Part shown: positions 1 through 7,230 of the stretch, one piece after another | How positions within the stretch are numbered: the stretch's first letter is position 1 | How the letters are laid out: each line of letters opens with the position of its first letter | Source of the DNA: Bacteroidales bacterium UBA4417 | GTDB lineage: Bacteria > Bacteroidota > Bacteroidia > Bacteroidales > UBA4417 | Length of the DNA: 10,818 nucleotides | Assembly (NCBI GenBank): GCA_002389705.1 | Contig: DGQJ01000154.1 | Span: forward strand, 1 to 10,818 | Direction of reading: 5' to 3' | Made by a program: the position numbers and the translations under genes | Notes under the pieces: generated by a model | Told to the model about the DNA's origin: nothing | Seen by the model: the letters and a program-made list of their open reading frames with translations, nothing else | Databases searched by the model: none

Positions 1-1505
1 TCCACATGACCGGCATCCGGACGCTGGAAGTTGTGCGTTGACAAGGTTTGAAGTTCGGTTATCGATTCCTTCGTTCCATAAATGCTGCTAAAAATGCCCC
101 TGAAGGTGAAAAAGTAGTTTTTGTTATCCCAGTAACGGGTCATGTTTACGCCGCCGGTATAGGCAGCTTTGGGCAATGTAATAAAATTCTCGCTGTTTAT
201 ATCCCTGTTGGTGGCTGTAAATAAGCCGCCTATCACGGTATTACCTTTATCAATATCCTGCTCAACCCGGGCTACCATATAGTTGGTGAAAGGTTCAACC
301 GGGTAATTACTCATGGTATCTCCCCGGTAAAGATCAGCATTTTCGCGCTGTGTAAACGATTCCAGAATCCCGATGGAGGTTCCCTTCCGGGTTTTACCTG
401 AAAGCTTAAAAGCGCCCAGGATAGATGTATTTTCAGGCACTTTTGCATATTCACCGTCGTTCAGGTCGGGCGAAAAATGGGGTGATCGTCCGATACGGCG
501 CGAATAAAACATGCCTGTGCTGGAACCATCACCATCGCCGGATGTCATCCTGAAATTGAAAATATTGCGGCCTTCGATAAAGAACGGGCGTTTCTCAGGG
601 TAAAACGACTCAAATGCCGAAAGGTTAACCTGGGAAGGGTCGGCTTCTACCTGCCCGAAATCGGGATTTACTGTAAAATTCAATGTCAGGTCGTTGGTAA
701 TGGCAATTTTCCCATCCAACCCAGCTGAAGCGCTTTGGTCTTTCCCGGTTGCAAACGGATTTCCTTCTTCTTTTTCGTCGCGGGTAATCTTTCCCAGGGC
801 AAATGGGAAAAGTTCAATGTCTTTTTTTGGCGAAATGTCGTGTATGCCTTCCAGAACACCAAAATCGCTCACCAACTTATTAGAACTCTTGTGCAATGGC
901 TTCCACAACGACATTTCGTTTTTACGAAATACAAACCGGACAACGTCAAATCCCCATTCGTACCGGTCCTTTTTTGTGAAACGGAGTTGTGAAAGCGGAA
1001 TACGCATTTCGGCATTCCAGCCTTCGGCATCTAAGGTCGTTTTTACGTACCAGATCGGATCCCAACTGTTGTCTTCGTTGTTGTCGTTGGTATAAATAAC
1101 ATCCACTTTCGAGCCGACAGCCGTAACAAAAAATCCGAAACCGGTAAGCTTGTCTTCATAACTGTCGATTACAATTCCGACACGGTCGCCATCATCATCA
1201 TCGCGTCGCGAAAGACGTTTGTTAATTTTATCAGGCTCGGTATCGAAAGCTTTTATAGCAATATAAAGGTTGTTATCGTCGTATAAAATGGCAAAATCCG
1301 TTTTCTGGCTGGGCGAAGAATCTTCGTACGGCTCATACTGCGTGAAATTGCCTTCCCAAGTTGCCTGTTTCCAGCATTCATCATCGAATTTGCCATCAAT
1401 ATCAGGTGCTCCTGTAGTTAGTTTTTGAGTAGTGTAGCTTTTATTTTGAGCGAATGAGAAGAAAGGGATTGCAATAAGAAGCAGAAAAAGTATCAGTCGG
1501 AACAT
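1..1505 (-). CDS. CBM9-like / DUF5916 envelope protein, 3' end outside window
   Basis: The frame is open from an ATG at 1505 to the left edge without a stop, giving 501 residues of a protein probably near 870 long, judging from the neighbouring paralogue. Residues 1-19 form a signal peptide (MFRL, then a Leu/Ile/Phe core, SFA before Gln20), so export is expected. Residues about 33-205 resemble the CBM9-like domain found in these proteins, including APDIDGKFDD and a LYDDNNLYIAIKAFD strand region. The DUF5916-type region follows, with the conserved blocks NDLTLNFTVNPDFGQVEADP and FYPEKRPFFIEG (residues about 271-312) and SRRIGRSP. The family is common in Bacteroidota and is annotated as carbohydrate-binding family 9 domain-containing; its role is not established. 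The long C-terminal part is thought to be beta-strand rich and outer-membrane associated, which is inference here. It lies downstream of its paralogue on the same strand with a 282-base gap. That gap holds a possible promoter, so the two may be separately or jointly transcribed. Confidence 0.9.
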   Translation of the reverse strand, partial: MFRLILFLLLIAIPFFSFAQNKSYTTQKLTTGAPDIDGKFDDECWKQATWEGNFTQYEPYEDSSPSQKTDFAILYDDNNLYIAIKAFDTEPDKINKRLSRRDDDDGDRVGIVIDSYEDKLTGFGFFVTAVGSKVDVIYTNDNNEDNSWDPIWYVKTTLDAEGWNAEMRIPLSQLRFTKKDRYEWGFDVVRFVFRKNEMSLWKPLHKSSNKLVSDFGVLEGIHDISPKKDIELFPFALGKITRDEKEEGNPFATGKDQSASAGLDGKIAITNDLTLNFTVNPDFGQVEADPSQVNLSAFESFYPEKRPFFIEGRNIFNFRMTSGDGDGSSTGMFYSRRIGRSPHFSPDLNDGEYAKVPENTSILGAFKLSGKTRKGTSIGILESFTQRENADLYRGDTMSNYPVEPFTNYMVARVEQDIDKGNTVIGGLFTATNRDINSENFITLPKAAYTGGVNMTRYWDNKNYFFTFRGIFSSIYGTKESITELQTLSTHNFQRPDAGHV

Positions 1506-1547
1506 ATTTGAGTTTGGGATTATGACGGGGAAATTGCCGAATTGTTA

Positions 1548-1577
1548 CAAAATAAGTACATTTTAGCGATTTTTCAA
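1548..1577 (-). promoter_or_regulatory. Possible promoter of the downstream DUF5916 gene
   Basis: On the minus strand, TTG (1577-1575) is followed after 19 bases by TTATTTTG (1555-1548). This is one mismatch from the Bacteroidota -7 element TAnnTTTG, at the usual 19-21 base spacing. It would give a leader of roughly 35 bases before the ATG at 1505. The rest of the 1506-1787 gap is AT-rich and holds no gene. A five-base hairpin near 1751-1768 has no following T tract, so readthrough from the upstream paralogue remains possible. Confidence 0.4.
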
Positions 1578-1787
1578 TATATAATACCGCACTGCGATAT
1601 GCAAATTCTGCCTACCTGTACGAATATTCGCTAAAACATGAAAACAAATCGGTAAAACCAGCTGAAGCGAAATTCATTCAGTCAAACAAAGGCTTAATTG
1701 CTAAATATCAAATATTTATAAAATAAAACTAATCCGGGAATGAAATCGCAATCCTATTTCAACAGGATGGCTTTCGGAATATGTGCA

Positions 1788-4415
1788 TTAAAATATCAAC
1801 AGGTAAGAAACCTTCAGCATGATATCATTGCGGGGATGTATTTCGCGCATATCTTTGAAATACGCGCCAAATGAATCTTCAGCATCCTCCTGTATATCGT
1901 TTCGGCCCTGCGACCAAACCAGGTATAAGGATGAGCCTGTTTTATACTCCCATCGCAACACCATATTCGACCTGAATTGCAGGAAGTGGAAGTCGGGCTT
2001 GTAAAATCCGTAATCCGTCTCGCCATCGTGGTTTTCATCAACCAGGTAAGCTTTCCATGCATCATTGTATGAAATCTCATCGGGAGTATAGGTGTAAAAC
2101 CTGTTGGTATATTCTTCGGCCCGGGGTTCGGTAATTCGTTTGTAATCATCATATTTACCAACAAAAACATACGGCTGGGCATAATATTGCAGGGAGAGCT
2201 CGGGTGTAAAGCTTACGTTAACCCGCATGGAAAGATCAAAAACATCGCGGCGAAGGCTGGCCATAATGTAACGCGGATCGTTGTTATAGTAAGTTTGATC
2301 GACATACTGTAATTCGTTGAACGCTTTGGTGTACTGCGGAATGAGCGAGATAAAAAGTGTATTCAGCGGCTTATAAGTTATTTCGAGGGCATACTTGTGG
2401 CTGAAATAATAATCCTGCTGCCCGTAATAATGAGAAGTTGTAAAACGGAACACCAGTTTACGGCGGCTGTCAGTTTCGGCATAAGCGCTGAAATTGGTAA
2501 CCGGCGGAAGCAGTAAGGCTGGTCCGCCCCACAATTCGCCACGGGCCAGCGTACTGCCGGCATAATTAAACCCGACACCCGAGGTATAGTAGTTTTTAAA
2601 CTGCCCATTGGCATTCAGGTCGATGCCCTTGTTAATATTATCGCCACCAAAATCCCAGGTATAATACTCGGTAAAATTTGCCGATGCCCACCTGAAAACA
2701 CTGAAAGGCTTGAATTTCCGGTAGCGAACCCAGAACAACTGCTGTATTTCGTCAGCTTGCCTCAGGTAGCCTGCATCGTTAAATTCGAGCCCGGGCGACC
2801 GGAAAGTAACATAAGTCATATATTGCCAGTTGCCTGTGCCGGTTTTACCAAATTCGGCTGTTCCGCCATACCCGTTAAGCGAAGTGCGGGTAGGATCGTA
2901 AGTTACATGATCGTTATCGGGGCGTTGGTAATAGCGCACCGGCGAGCGCTGAAGCGTTGTAATAGCAGTTTCACTTCCATAAACGGCCGAAAACATGGCG
3001 CGGCCCGAAAGGTAATAGGTTTTATTTTTCCAGAAATGAATAGCATTCAGTCCCCCGGTATAAGCGGCATCAGCCAGGAATTCAAGCTGGGGTTCCTTTA
3101 TCGATCGGTTAGTTGCCGTAAAAATGCCTCCGACAGTGGTGGTTCCTTTATTGAAATCCTGCGATAACCTGGCAATCAGGTAATTGGTAAGTGGTTCAAC
3201 GCCCAATTCATGCCGGTATCCGGCAGAATCGATGGTAGCTTTTTCGTTTCGGGTAACCGACTCAATGATACCGATTGAAAGTCCTTTTTTGGTTTTACCG
3301 GATAATTTGAACGAACCCAGAATAGCAGTTTGTTCGGGGGCTGAAACATAAATTCCCGAATCGGGGTTAATATTATATTGCGGGGCCCGCCCGATGCGGC
3401 GCGAGTAAAATGGCATATTCATATTATTTTCGCTATCAGCACCGGTAAGCTTAAATGTGAAAATATTTTTTCCTTCGATAAAAAACGGGCGTTTCTCCGG
3501 ATAAAATGTTTCGAAAGCCGTAAGGTTAACCACTGCAGGATCGGCCTCAACCTGTCCGAAATCAGGATTTATTGTAAAATTAAGCGTGAGGTCGTTGGTT
3601 ACCGCTACTTTACCATCAATACCAGCCGTGGCTTTATATTTCTGACCTGTTTGGAAGGGATTGCCTTCTTCTTTCTGGTCATAAGTTGCTTTGGTATAAG
3701 CATAAGGCAGTAATTCGATGTCGCGCCGGGGCTTTATGCCGCCGAGTCCCTGTAAATTTCCATAAAGGCTTACCAGGCCTGGTGCAGTTATTGGTATGGG
3801 CTGCCAAAGCGAAAGCTCCTGCTTACGATAAATATACCGATAAATATTAATTCCCCAGGTATGGTGATCGAGTTTGGCAAAACGAAGCTGCGACAGCGGG
3901 ATACGCATTTCGGCGGTCCATCCCAACGCATCGATACTGGTGGTTGCAAAATACAAAGCATCCCAGCTTGGATCGTTTACATTATCGTTAACCAACATAA
4001 AATCGAACTTCACCCCTGCCGAGGTAATACCGAAGGTAAAAGCAGTCTGCTTGTCGGCATAACTGTCGACAGACACAGCCAGCCAGTCGCCATCCTCCTT
4101 ATCGCGGCGCGAGAGCCTGCGTACAATTTCTCCAGGCACTGAATCGAGCGCACGGATCAGCACATAAAGGTTGTTATCGTCGAAAAGTAACTTGAATTTT
4201 GTAGGCTGCGAAGGCTGGGCACCATCGTTAGGCTCACGCTGAATAAAGTCTCCGGCCCAGTCGACTGCCTCCCAGGCCTTATCATCCATCATCCCGTCAA
4301 TAACGGGCGCTTTACCGGGGAGTTTGTGAGTGTAATATGTTTTGGTCTGGGCTTTTAGGTTAGCAGAGCTAAAAATAATAAATACCAGGGTAGCGTATAG
4401 GCAGATATGCTTCAT
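1788..4415 (-). CDS. CBM9-like / DUF5916 envelope protein, full length
   Basis: An 875-residue protein, complete from ATG at 4415 to TAA at 1788-1790. Residues 1-22 form a signal peptide (MKHICLYATLVFIIF core, LKA before Gln23). A CBM9-like domain covers about 34-205, including APVIDGMMDDKAWEA and LLFDDNNLYVLIRALD. The DUF5916-type region follows to the C terminus. Its conserved blocks are EEGNPF (about 249-254), DLTLNFTINPDFGQVEADP (about 275-293), FYPEKRPFFIEG (about 304-315) and SRRIGRAP. The C-terminal half is rich in alternating aromatic/polar strands and the chain ends in Phe (VSYLLIF), as many outer-membrane beta-barrels do. I infer an outer-membrane or periplasm-facing protein, possibly binding glycan; its ligand cannot be read from sequence. 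It is the upstream member of a tandem pair with the gene at 1-1505: 50 of 65 residues are identical in the core block from residue 257. A GC-rich hairpin sits in its leader. No convincing TAnnTTTG promoter was found for it; TAAAGTTTG (4489-4481 on the minus strand) is only a near match. Confidence 0.93.
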   Translation of the reverse strand: MKHICLYATLVFIIFSSANLKAQTKTYYTHKLPGKAPVIDGMMDDKAWEAVDWAGDFIQREPNDGAQPSQPTKFKLLFDDNNLYVLIRALDSVPGEIVRRLSRRDKEDGDWLAVSVDSYADKQTAFTFGITSAGVKFDFMLVNDNVNDPSWDALYFATTSIDALGWTAEMRIPLSQLRFAKLDHHTWGINIYRYIYRKQELSLWQPIPITAPGLVSLYGNLQGLGGIKPRRDIELLPYAYTKATYDQKEEGNPFQTGQKYKATAGIDGKVAVTNDLTLNFTINPDFGQVEADPAVVNLTAFETFYPEKRPFFIEGKNIFTFKLTGADSENNMNMPFYSRRIGRAPQYNINPDSGIYVSAPEQTAILGSFKLSGKTKKGLSIGIIESVTRNEKATIDSAGYRHELGVEPLTNYLIARLSQDFNKGTTTVGGIFTATNRSIKEPQLEFLADAAYTGGLNAIHFWKNKTYYLSGRAMFSAVYGSETAITTLQRSPVRYYQRPDNDHVTYDPTRTSLNGYGGTAEFGKTGTGNWQYMTYVTFRSPGLEFNDAGYLRQADEIQQLFWVRYRKFKPFSVFRWASANFTEYYTWDFGGDNINKGIDLNANGQFKNYYTSGVGFNYAGSTLARGELWGGPALLLPPVTNFSAYAETDSRRKLVFRFTTSHYYGQQDYYFSHKYALEITYKPLNTLFISLIPQYTKAFNELQYVDQTYYNNDPRYIMASLRRDVFDLSMRVNVSFTPELSLQYYAQPYVFVGKYDDYKRITEPRAEEYTNRFYTYTPDEISYNDAWKAYLVDENHDGETDYGFYKPDFHFLQFRSNMVLRWEYKTGSSLYLVWSQGRNDIQEDAEDSFGAYFKDMREIHPRNDIMLKVSYLLIF

Positions 4416-4432
4416 AGATAAAATGATTCCGC

Positions 4433-4450
4433 GCCCTGCACGAACAGGGC
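4433..4450 (-). promoter_or_regulatory. GC-rich hairpin in the leader of the DUF5916 gene
   Basis: GCCCTG (4433-4438) and CAGGGC (4445-4450) form a perfect six-pair stem with a six-base loop (CACGAA on the plus strand). It ends 17 bases upstream of the ATG at 4415 in an otherwise AT-rich region. If transcribed it would sit just before the ribosome-binding zone and could affect translation or mRNA stability. No T tract follows on either strand, so it is not an intrinsic terminator. The structure is visible; a role is inference. Confidence 0.35.
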
Positions 4451-4764
4451 ATGATAAAGATGGTAAAAGTGGTTGGTTTGCAAACTTTATCCAAAAATTG
4501 CAAAAAGGTCATACTTTTTTCGGAATTATTTTTGCAAAAACTTCCCGGGCATTCATTTCAAAGCAATAATTTACCAGTATTTCAAGCATTTATATAGCTT
4601 CTATTTACTTTCTGGTAAAAAATGACTGATTCAGCAAACAGTATAAAATAATTTTAGCTTCACGTTTATTTAAATCTGAACAGCTTTTTATGAAATCCAG
4701 GGAAGCAAGTTGCCTTTAATTTGCAGACCTGAAAGAAAATTGAAGTGTTTGGCAAGCCCGGCGG

Positions 4765-4796
4765 TTTGGATTTCATATCATGATTTCATATATTTG
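4765..4796 (+). promoter_or_regulatory. Promoter of the patatin-like gene
   Basis: TTTG at 4765-4768, a 20-base spacer, then TATATTTG at 4789-4796 match the Bacteroidota -33/-7 consensus (TTTG and TAnnTTTG, 19-21 bases apart) exactly. Transcription should start near 4803, giving a leader of about 45 bases to the ATG at 4848. The spacer and -7 element contain a 10-base direct repeat, GATTTCATAT at 4769-4778 and 4782-4791. Confidence 0.75.
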
Positions 4797-4847
4797 TAAT
4801 GCCGTGGAGCACGCAGGTCAAAATCCTGATTTTCAATATAAATAACC

Positions 4848-5936
4848 ATGCGAAAGATTAAACGGGTCGTATTTTCGGCTGCACTTTTGCTGATGTTGAT
4901 ATACATTGGTTTAGTGATTGAAAACAGCAAGGCAAATCCTGAAAAACTGCCAGATAGCAGCTACGCAAAATGCAGTGGTACTGCAATTGTGATTACAGGT
5001 GCCGCAGCACGCATAGCACAGGAAGCCGCCTTGCTTCAGCAACTCGACAGGACCGGGTGGCTGACTAATGTTTGTTTTATTTCCGGATCAAGTTCGGGCG
5101 CGTTGAATGCAGTTGTTTTGAATTCTATCCTGGATAAAAAATTCACCTGGGAGCGTTACCAGTCTATCCTGTTCAAACTCACGGATGAGAACATATTTGT
5201 CCGAAACCAAAGATCGTTGCCGGTAAATGTGAACCCTTTCAGGAACCTGCTCGTACAGGTTGTAAACGACAGCCTGGGCTACAGGCGCATGGGCGACTTG
5301 CCGGTGAACAGTGCAATATCAGTTTCCGATATTTCGGCCTTACCGCCGCATACAGATACATACCGGCTGAGCAACATAAAGATAAACCAGGAAAGTAATC
5401 CTGAAATTGATCTGGTAGAAGCGCTGATGGCCACATCGGCTATCCCACTCTTCTTTCCACCGGCAAAATTTAACGATTCGTCGGGCTTACCCAGATCTGC
5501 TTTTATTGACGGGGGCCTTGCTGACGACCACCTCCCCTACACAGCTGTTTTACAATTCGAAAAGTTCAGGCATAGCGGGGTTGATACGCTGATTATAGTG
5601 AGCAGGAAGAGTGATACTAAACCCAATATGAATGAAGAACTGCAGAATTTCGATTTAAACGAATCGAGGTTGTCGGGCAAATTAGGATTGTGGTTTGAGG
5701 GAATGGCCAAAAACGGATTTTTAAAAAGCATGAAAGAACTGCAAAAGAATTATCCCGACCTGGCCTCGCGCACCTTTGTATATATCCCCGATTTTGAAGA
5801 GAATTTTCCTTTATTAAACTTTAATAACATGCAGCAACAATACATAGTTACTGCAGCTTGGGCATCGGTACATAAACCTGTTTTGCTTTCGCAATACCTG
5901 GCCCAGGCCGAAGCAGAAGAACAAAAAGAAAAATGA
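4848..5936 (+). CDS. Patatin-like phospholipase / acyl hydrolase
   Basis: A 362-residue protein. Residues 1-29 carry basic residues (MRKIKR) then a hydrophobic stretch to about 24, acting as a signal peptide (possible cleavage after SKA29) or an uncleaved anchor, so the enzyme likely works in the periplasm or at a membrane. The patatin fold is supported by the nucleophile elbow GSSSG (80-84, catalytic Ser82) within CFISGSSSGALNAVVLNS, the ATSAIPLFFPP block (195-205), and the Asp of the Ser-Asp dyad in FIDGG (Asp221). Patatin-family enzymes cleave acyl esters of phospholipids or other lipids; the substrate here is unknown. Odd point: the glycine-rich oxyanion loop, usually GGGxRG, reads GAAARI at 51-56, keeping only the first Gly and the Arg. 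Activity may be altered or use another backbone arrangement. The start is supported by the promoter and by the hydrophobic N terminus. There is no Shine-Dalgarno, as usual in this phylum. The TGA stop lies inside the arm of an inverted repeat. The tail after about residue 350 is Glu/Lys/Gln-rich. Confidence 0.87.
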   Translation: MRKIKRVVFSAALLLMLIYIGLVIENSKANPEKLPDSSYAKCSGTAIVITGAAARIAQEAALLQQLDRTGWLTNVCFISGSSSGALNAVVLNSILDKKFTWERYQSILFKLTDENIFVRNQRSLPVNVNPFRNLLVQVVNDSLGYRRMGDLPVNSAISVSDISALPPHTDTYRLSNIKINQESNPEIDLVEALMATSAIPLFFPPAKFNDSSGLPRSAFIDGGLADDHLPYTAVLQFEKFRHSGVDTLIIVSRKSDTKPNMNEELQNFDLNESRLSGKLGLWFEGMAKNGFLKSMKELQKNYPDLASRTFVYIPDFEENFPLLNFNNMQQQYIVTAAWASVHKPVLLSQYLAQAEAEEQKEK

Positions 5937-6158
5937 GTATCGTGAATCATTAATAAACAGTTCTTTTATTTAATGTACCCACCCCAATCCTCCCTAAAAT
6001 TAGAGAGGGGGCTGGTTTGTGCTAATTTATCAGATTGTAGTTCCGTTCGTTAAAATCTGCCTCCCCTAATTTAGGGGAGGTGCCGACAGGCGGAGCGGTA
6101 CATTCTGTTTACCAAATAATTACTTATTTATGATTCCCGATAGTCAATAAAAGAAAAA
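5924..6158. repeat. Nested inverted repeat, MITE- or REP-like element
   Basis: The outer arms are 5934-5956 and 6124-6146, reverse complements at 20 of 23 positions. Inside are AATGTACC (5972-5979) and GGTACATT (6097-6104), an exact 8-base pair of ends, and two hairpin-forming C/G-rich segments near 5989-6009 and 6060-6080. Directly outside the arms AAAAGAAAAA occurs on both sides: 5924-5933, touching the left arm, and 6149-6158, two bases beyond the right arm. That resembles a target-site duplication, although the repeat is A-rich. The left arm begins with the patatin stop codon. No protein is encoded. Inference: a non-autonomous miniature element or REP-like repeat between two convergent genes, which may also serve as a bidirectional transcription barrier. 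Without other genome copies this cannot be separated from a locally evolved structure. Confidence 0.55.
6060..6080. repeat. Perfect palindrome within the nested repeat
   Basis: CCTCCCCTAA (6060-6069) and TTAGGGGAGG (6071-6080) form a perfect ten-base stem around a single T. A weaker relative lies at about 5989-6009 (CCTCCCTAA / TTAGAGAGG, one mismatch). C/T-rich palindromes of this kind recur between genes in many Bacteroidota genomes; I state this from memory. No T tract follows, so a classic intrinsic terminator is not supported, though the stem sits between convergent genes. Confidence 0.6.
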
Positions 6159-6205
6159 TAAACTATTCCTTTCCTATTCGATTATGAAGCTGAGGAAGCC
6201 TCCAT

Positions 6206-7105
6206 CTAATCGTATTGAATACGGATACGGTAATGTTGTGGCAGATGCTGTCCGGGGCGTTGCATAAGCACCGTGGTGGTCAGCGGCCGGTTCGATTCGT
6301 CCCAGGTACGTTCAATCCGGCTCAGCAGTTCACCATCTTCGGTTTTTTCTTCCTGAAGAATAACATTGCCTGCTGCATCATAATTTGTATAAGTAATTTC
6401 AATACCCGATGAAGTTTCTTCCATTGATTCGGATAAACGGCCTTCGGAATCGTAGGTAAAAGTATTGCGTTCCATCAGGTGTTTGTCGGCATTGTAACGG
6501 CGGCGAACGGAGGCTGTGCCGGCATCGTCGTAGTTGTACACGATATGATAATTTTCCTCGGGAGTAATAAACACTTCTTCGGTAATATTTCCATCTTCGC
6601 TGTATATAATCCTGCGCTGGGTAATAATCTCGCCGGCGATATCGTACTCGGTTTCCGAAACAAGCAGTTCTCCATCGTACACGTTCGCCAGGTAGTTGCC
6701 GGTTTCACCATCGCTGTCAATACTCCTGCGGCTGATAAGCCTCCTCGACTGATCGTATGTAAAAATCAATTCATCAGCCGAACCATCCAGATAATGAATG
6801 GATTCCTTGGTAACCTGTCCGTCGGCATTATACTCCATGCTTCGGTGCTGCGTTAATTCGCCATCGCCCTCGAACAGCAGTTCATGTTCAACTTTTCCTT
6901 CGCCATTGTACTGATATTTGTAAATATGTTCTACCGAACCGTCAGGATTATAGGTAATTGCTTCAATAGGGTTCCCTGCATCGTTATATTCGGTCGACTG
7001 GTGCAGGTATTCTTTTTCCCTGATTTCGTCATCTTCAAGTTCTGCGACATTATTCGCCCTGAAAGTTTTTACATATTTCATATCCAACAATTTAGGGATT
7101 GACAT
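6206..7105 (-). CDS. Stand-alone YD-like repeat protein, function unknown
   Basis: A 299-residue acidic protein with no signal peptide or membrane segment, so probably cytoplasmic. After a short head (1-39) it consists of about ten units starting Y-N/D-x-x-G-like at residues 40, 66, 92, 117, 143, 168, 192, 218, 242 and 268 (Trp in the last). Spacing is 24-26 residues. Each unit has a second turn about 15 residues later, often DG (55-56, 81-82, 107-108, 132-133). This resembles the YD repeats of RHS proteins or MORN_2/YwqK-type repeats and predicts stacked beta-hairpins. Unlike RHS toxins it is short, has no RHS core and ends right after the last unit with no variable toxin domain. I do not recognise a named family and assign no activity. 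ATG at 7105 is used because a TAGATTTG element lies just upstream; ATG at 7081 (MKYVKTF) is a possible alternative start. It is convergent with the patatin gene across the inverted repeat. Confidence 0.8.
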   Translation of the reverse strand: MSIPKLLDMKYVKTFRANNVAELEDDEIREKEYLHQSTEYNDAGNPIEAITYNPDGSVEHIYKYQYNGEGKVEHELLFEGDGELTQHRSMEYNADGQVTKESIHYLDGSADELIFTYDQSRRLISRRSIDSDGETGNYLANVYDGELLVSETEYDIAGEIITQRRIIYSEDGNITEEVFITPEENYHIVYNYDDAGTASVRRRYNADKHLMERNTFTYDSEGRLSESMEETSSGIEITYTNYDAAGNVILQEEKTEDGELLSRIERTWDESNRPLTTTVLMQRPGQHLPQHYRIRIQYD

Positions 7106-7124
7106 TACGGGAGGAAGTGATATG

Positions 7125-7132
7125 CAAATCTA
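7125..7132 (-). promoter_or_regulatory. Possible -7 element of the YD-repeat gene
   Basis: On the minus strand this reads TAGATTTG, an exact TAnnTTTG match 20 bases before the ATG at 7105. It predicts a leader of only about a dozen bases. No TTG is present at the expected upstream distance, where the sequence is a run of A and T, so support is partial. Confidence 0.4.
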
Positions 7133-7230
7133 TAAAAAAATTTAAAAATTGATGATTTACACTCATAAAAAAACCTCAAAAGAACTTATTTAAACAAGTT
7201 ATAAATACCGGAACAACGTATCTGTAAAAT

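Larger units (their letters stand above)
4416..4847. other. Divergent intergenic region, 432 bases, no gene seen
   Basis: This AT-rich spacer lies between the divergently transcribed DUF5916 gene and the patatin gene. It holds a leader hairpin at 4433-4450, an 8-base inverted repeat TTTACCAG (4570-4577) / CTGGTAAA (4612-4619) with a 34-base spacer that could be an operator or chance, and the patatin promoter at 4765-4796. An open stretch at 4342-4569 on the plus strand overlaps the start of the DUF5916 gene antisense and has no protein-like features. I see no small gene, RNA gene or riboswitch. Confidence 0.6.

Noticed and set aside
694..1095. Plus-strand open frames at 694-1095 and 735-992
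   Set aside because: They lie antisense within the intact, conserved DUF5916 gene on the minus strand, and their translations have no domain, signal or homologous pattern.
1751..1768. ATCCT/AGGAT hairpin downstream of the full-length DUF5916 gene as a terminator
   Set aside because: The stem is only five pairs and no T tract follows on the minus strand.
2757..4142. Several plus-strand open frames antisense to the full-length DUF5916 gene
   Set aside because: The minus strand has clear family blocks throughout this interval. The plus-strand frames are shadows of its codon bias.
6206..7105. RHS or contact-dependent toxin
   Set aside because: There is no signal peptide, no RHS core, no C-terminal toxin domain and no adjacent immunity gene. 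Only the YD-like repeats are shared.
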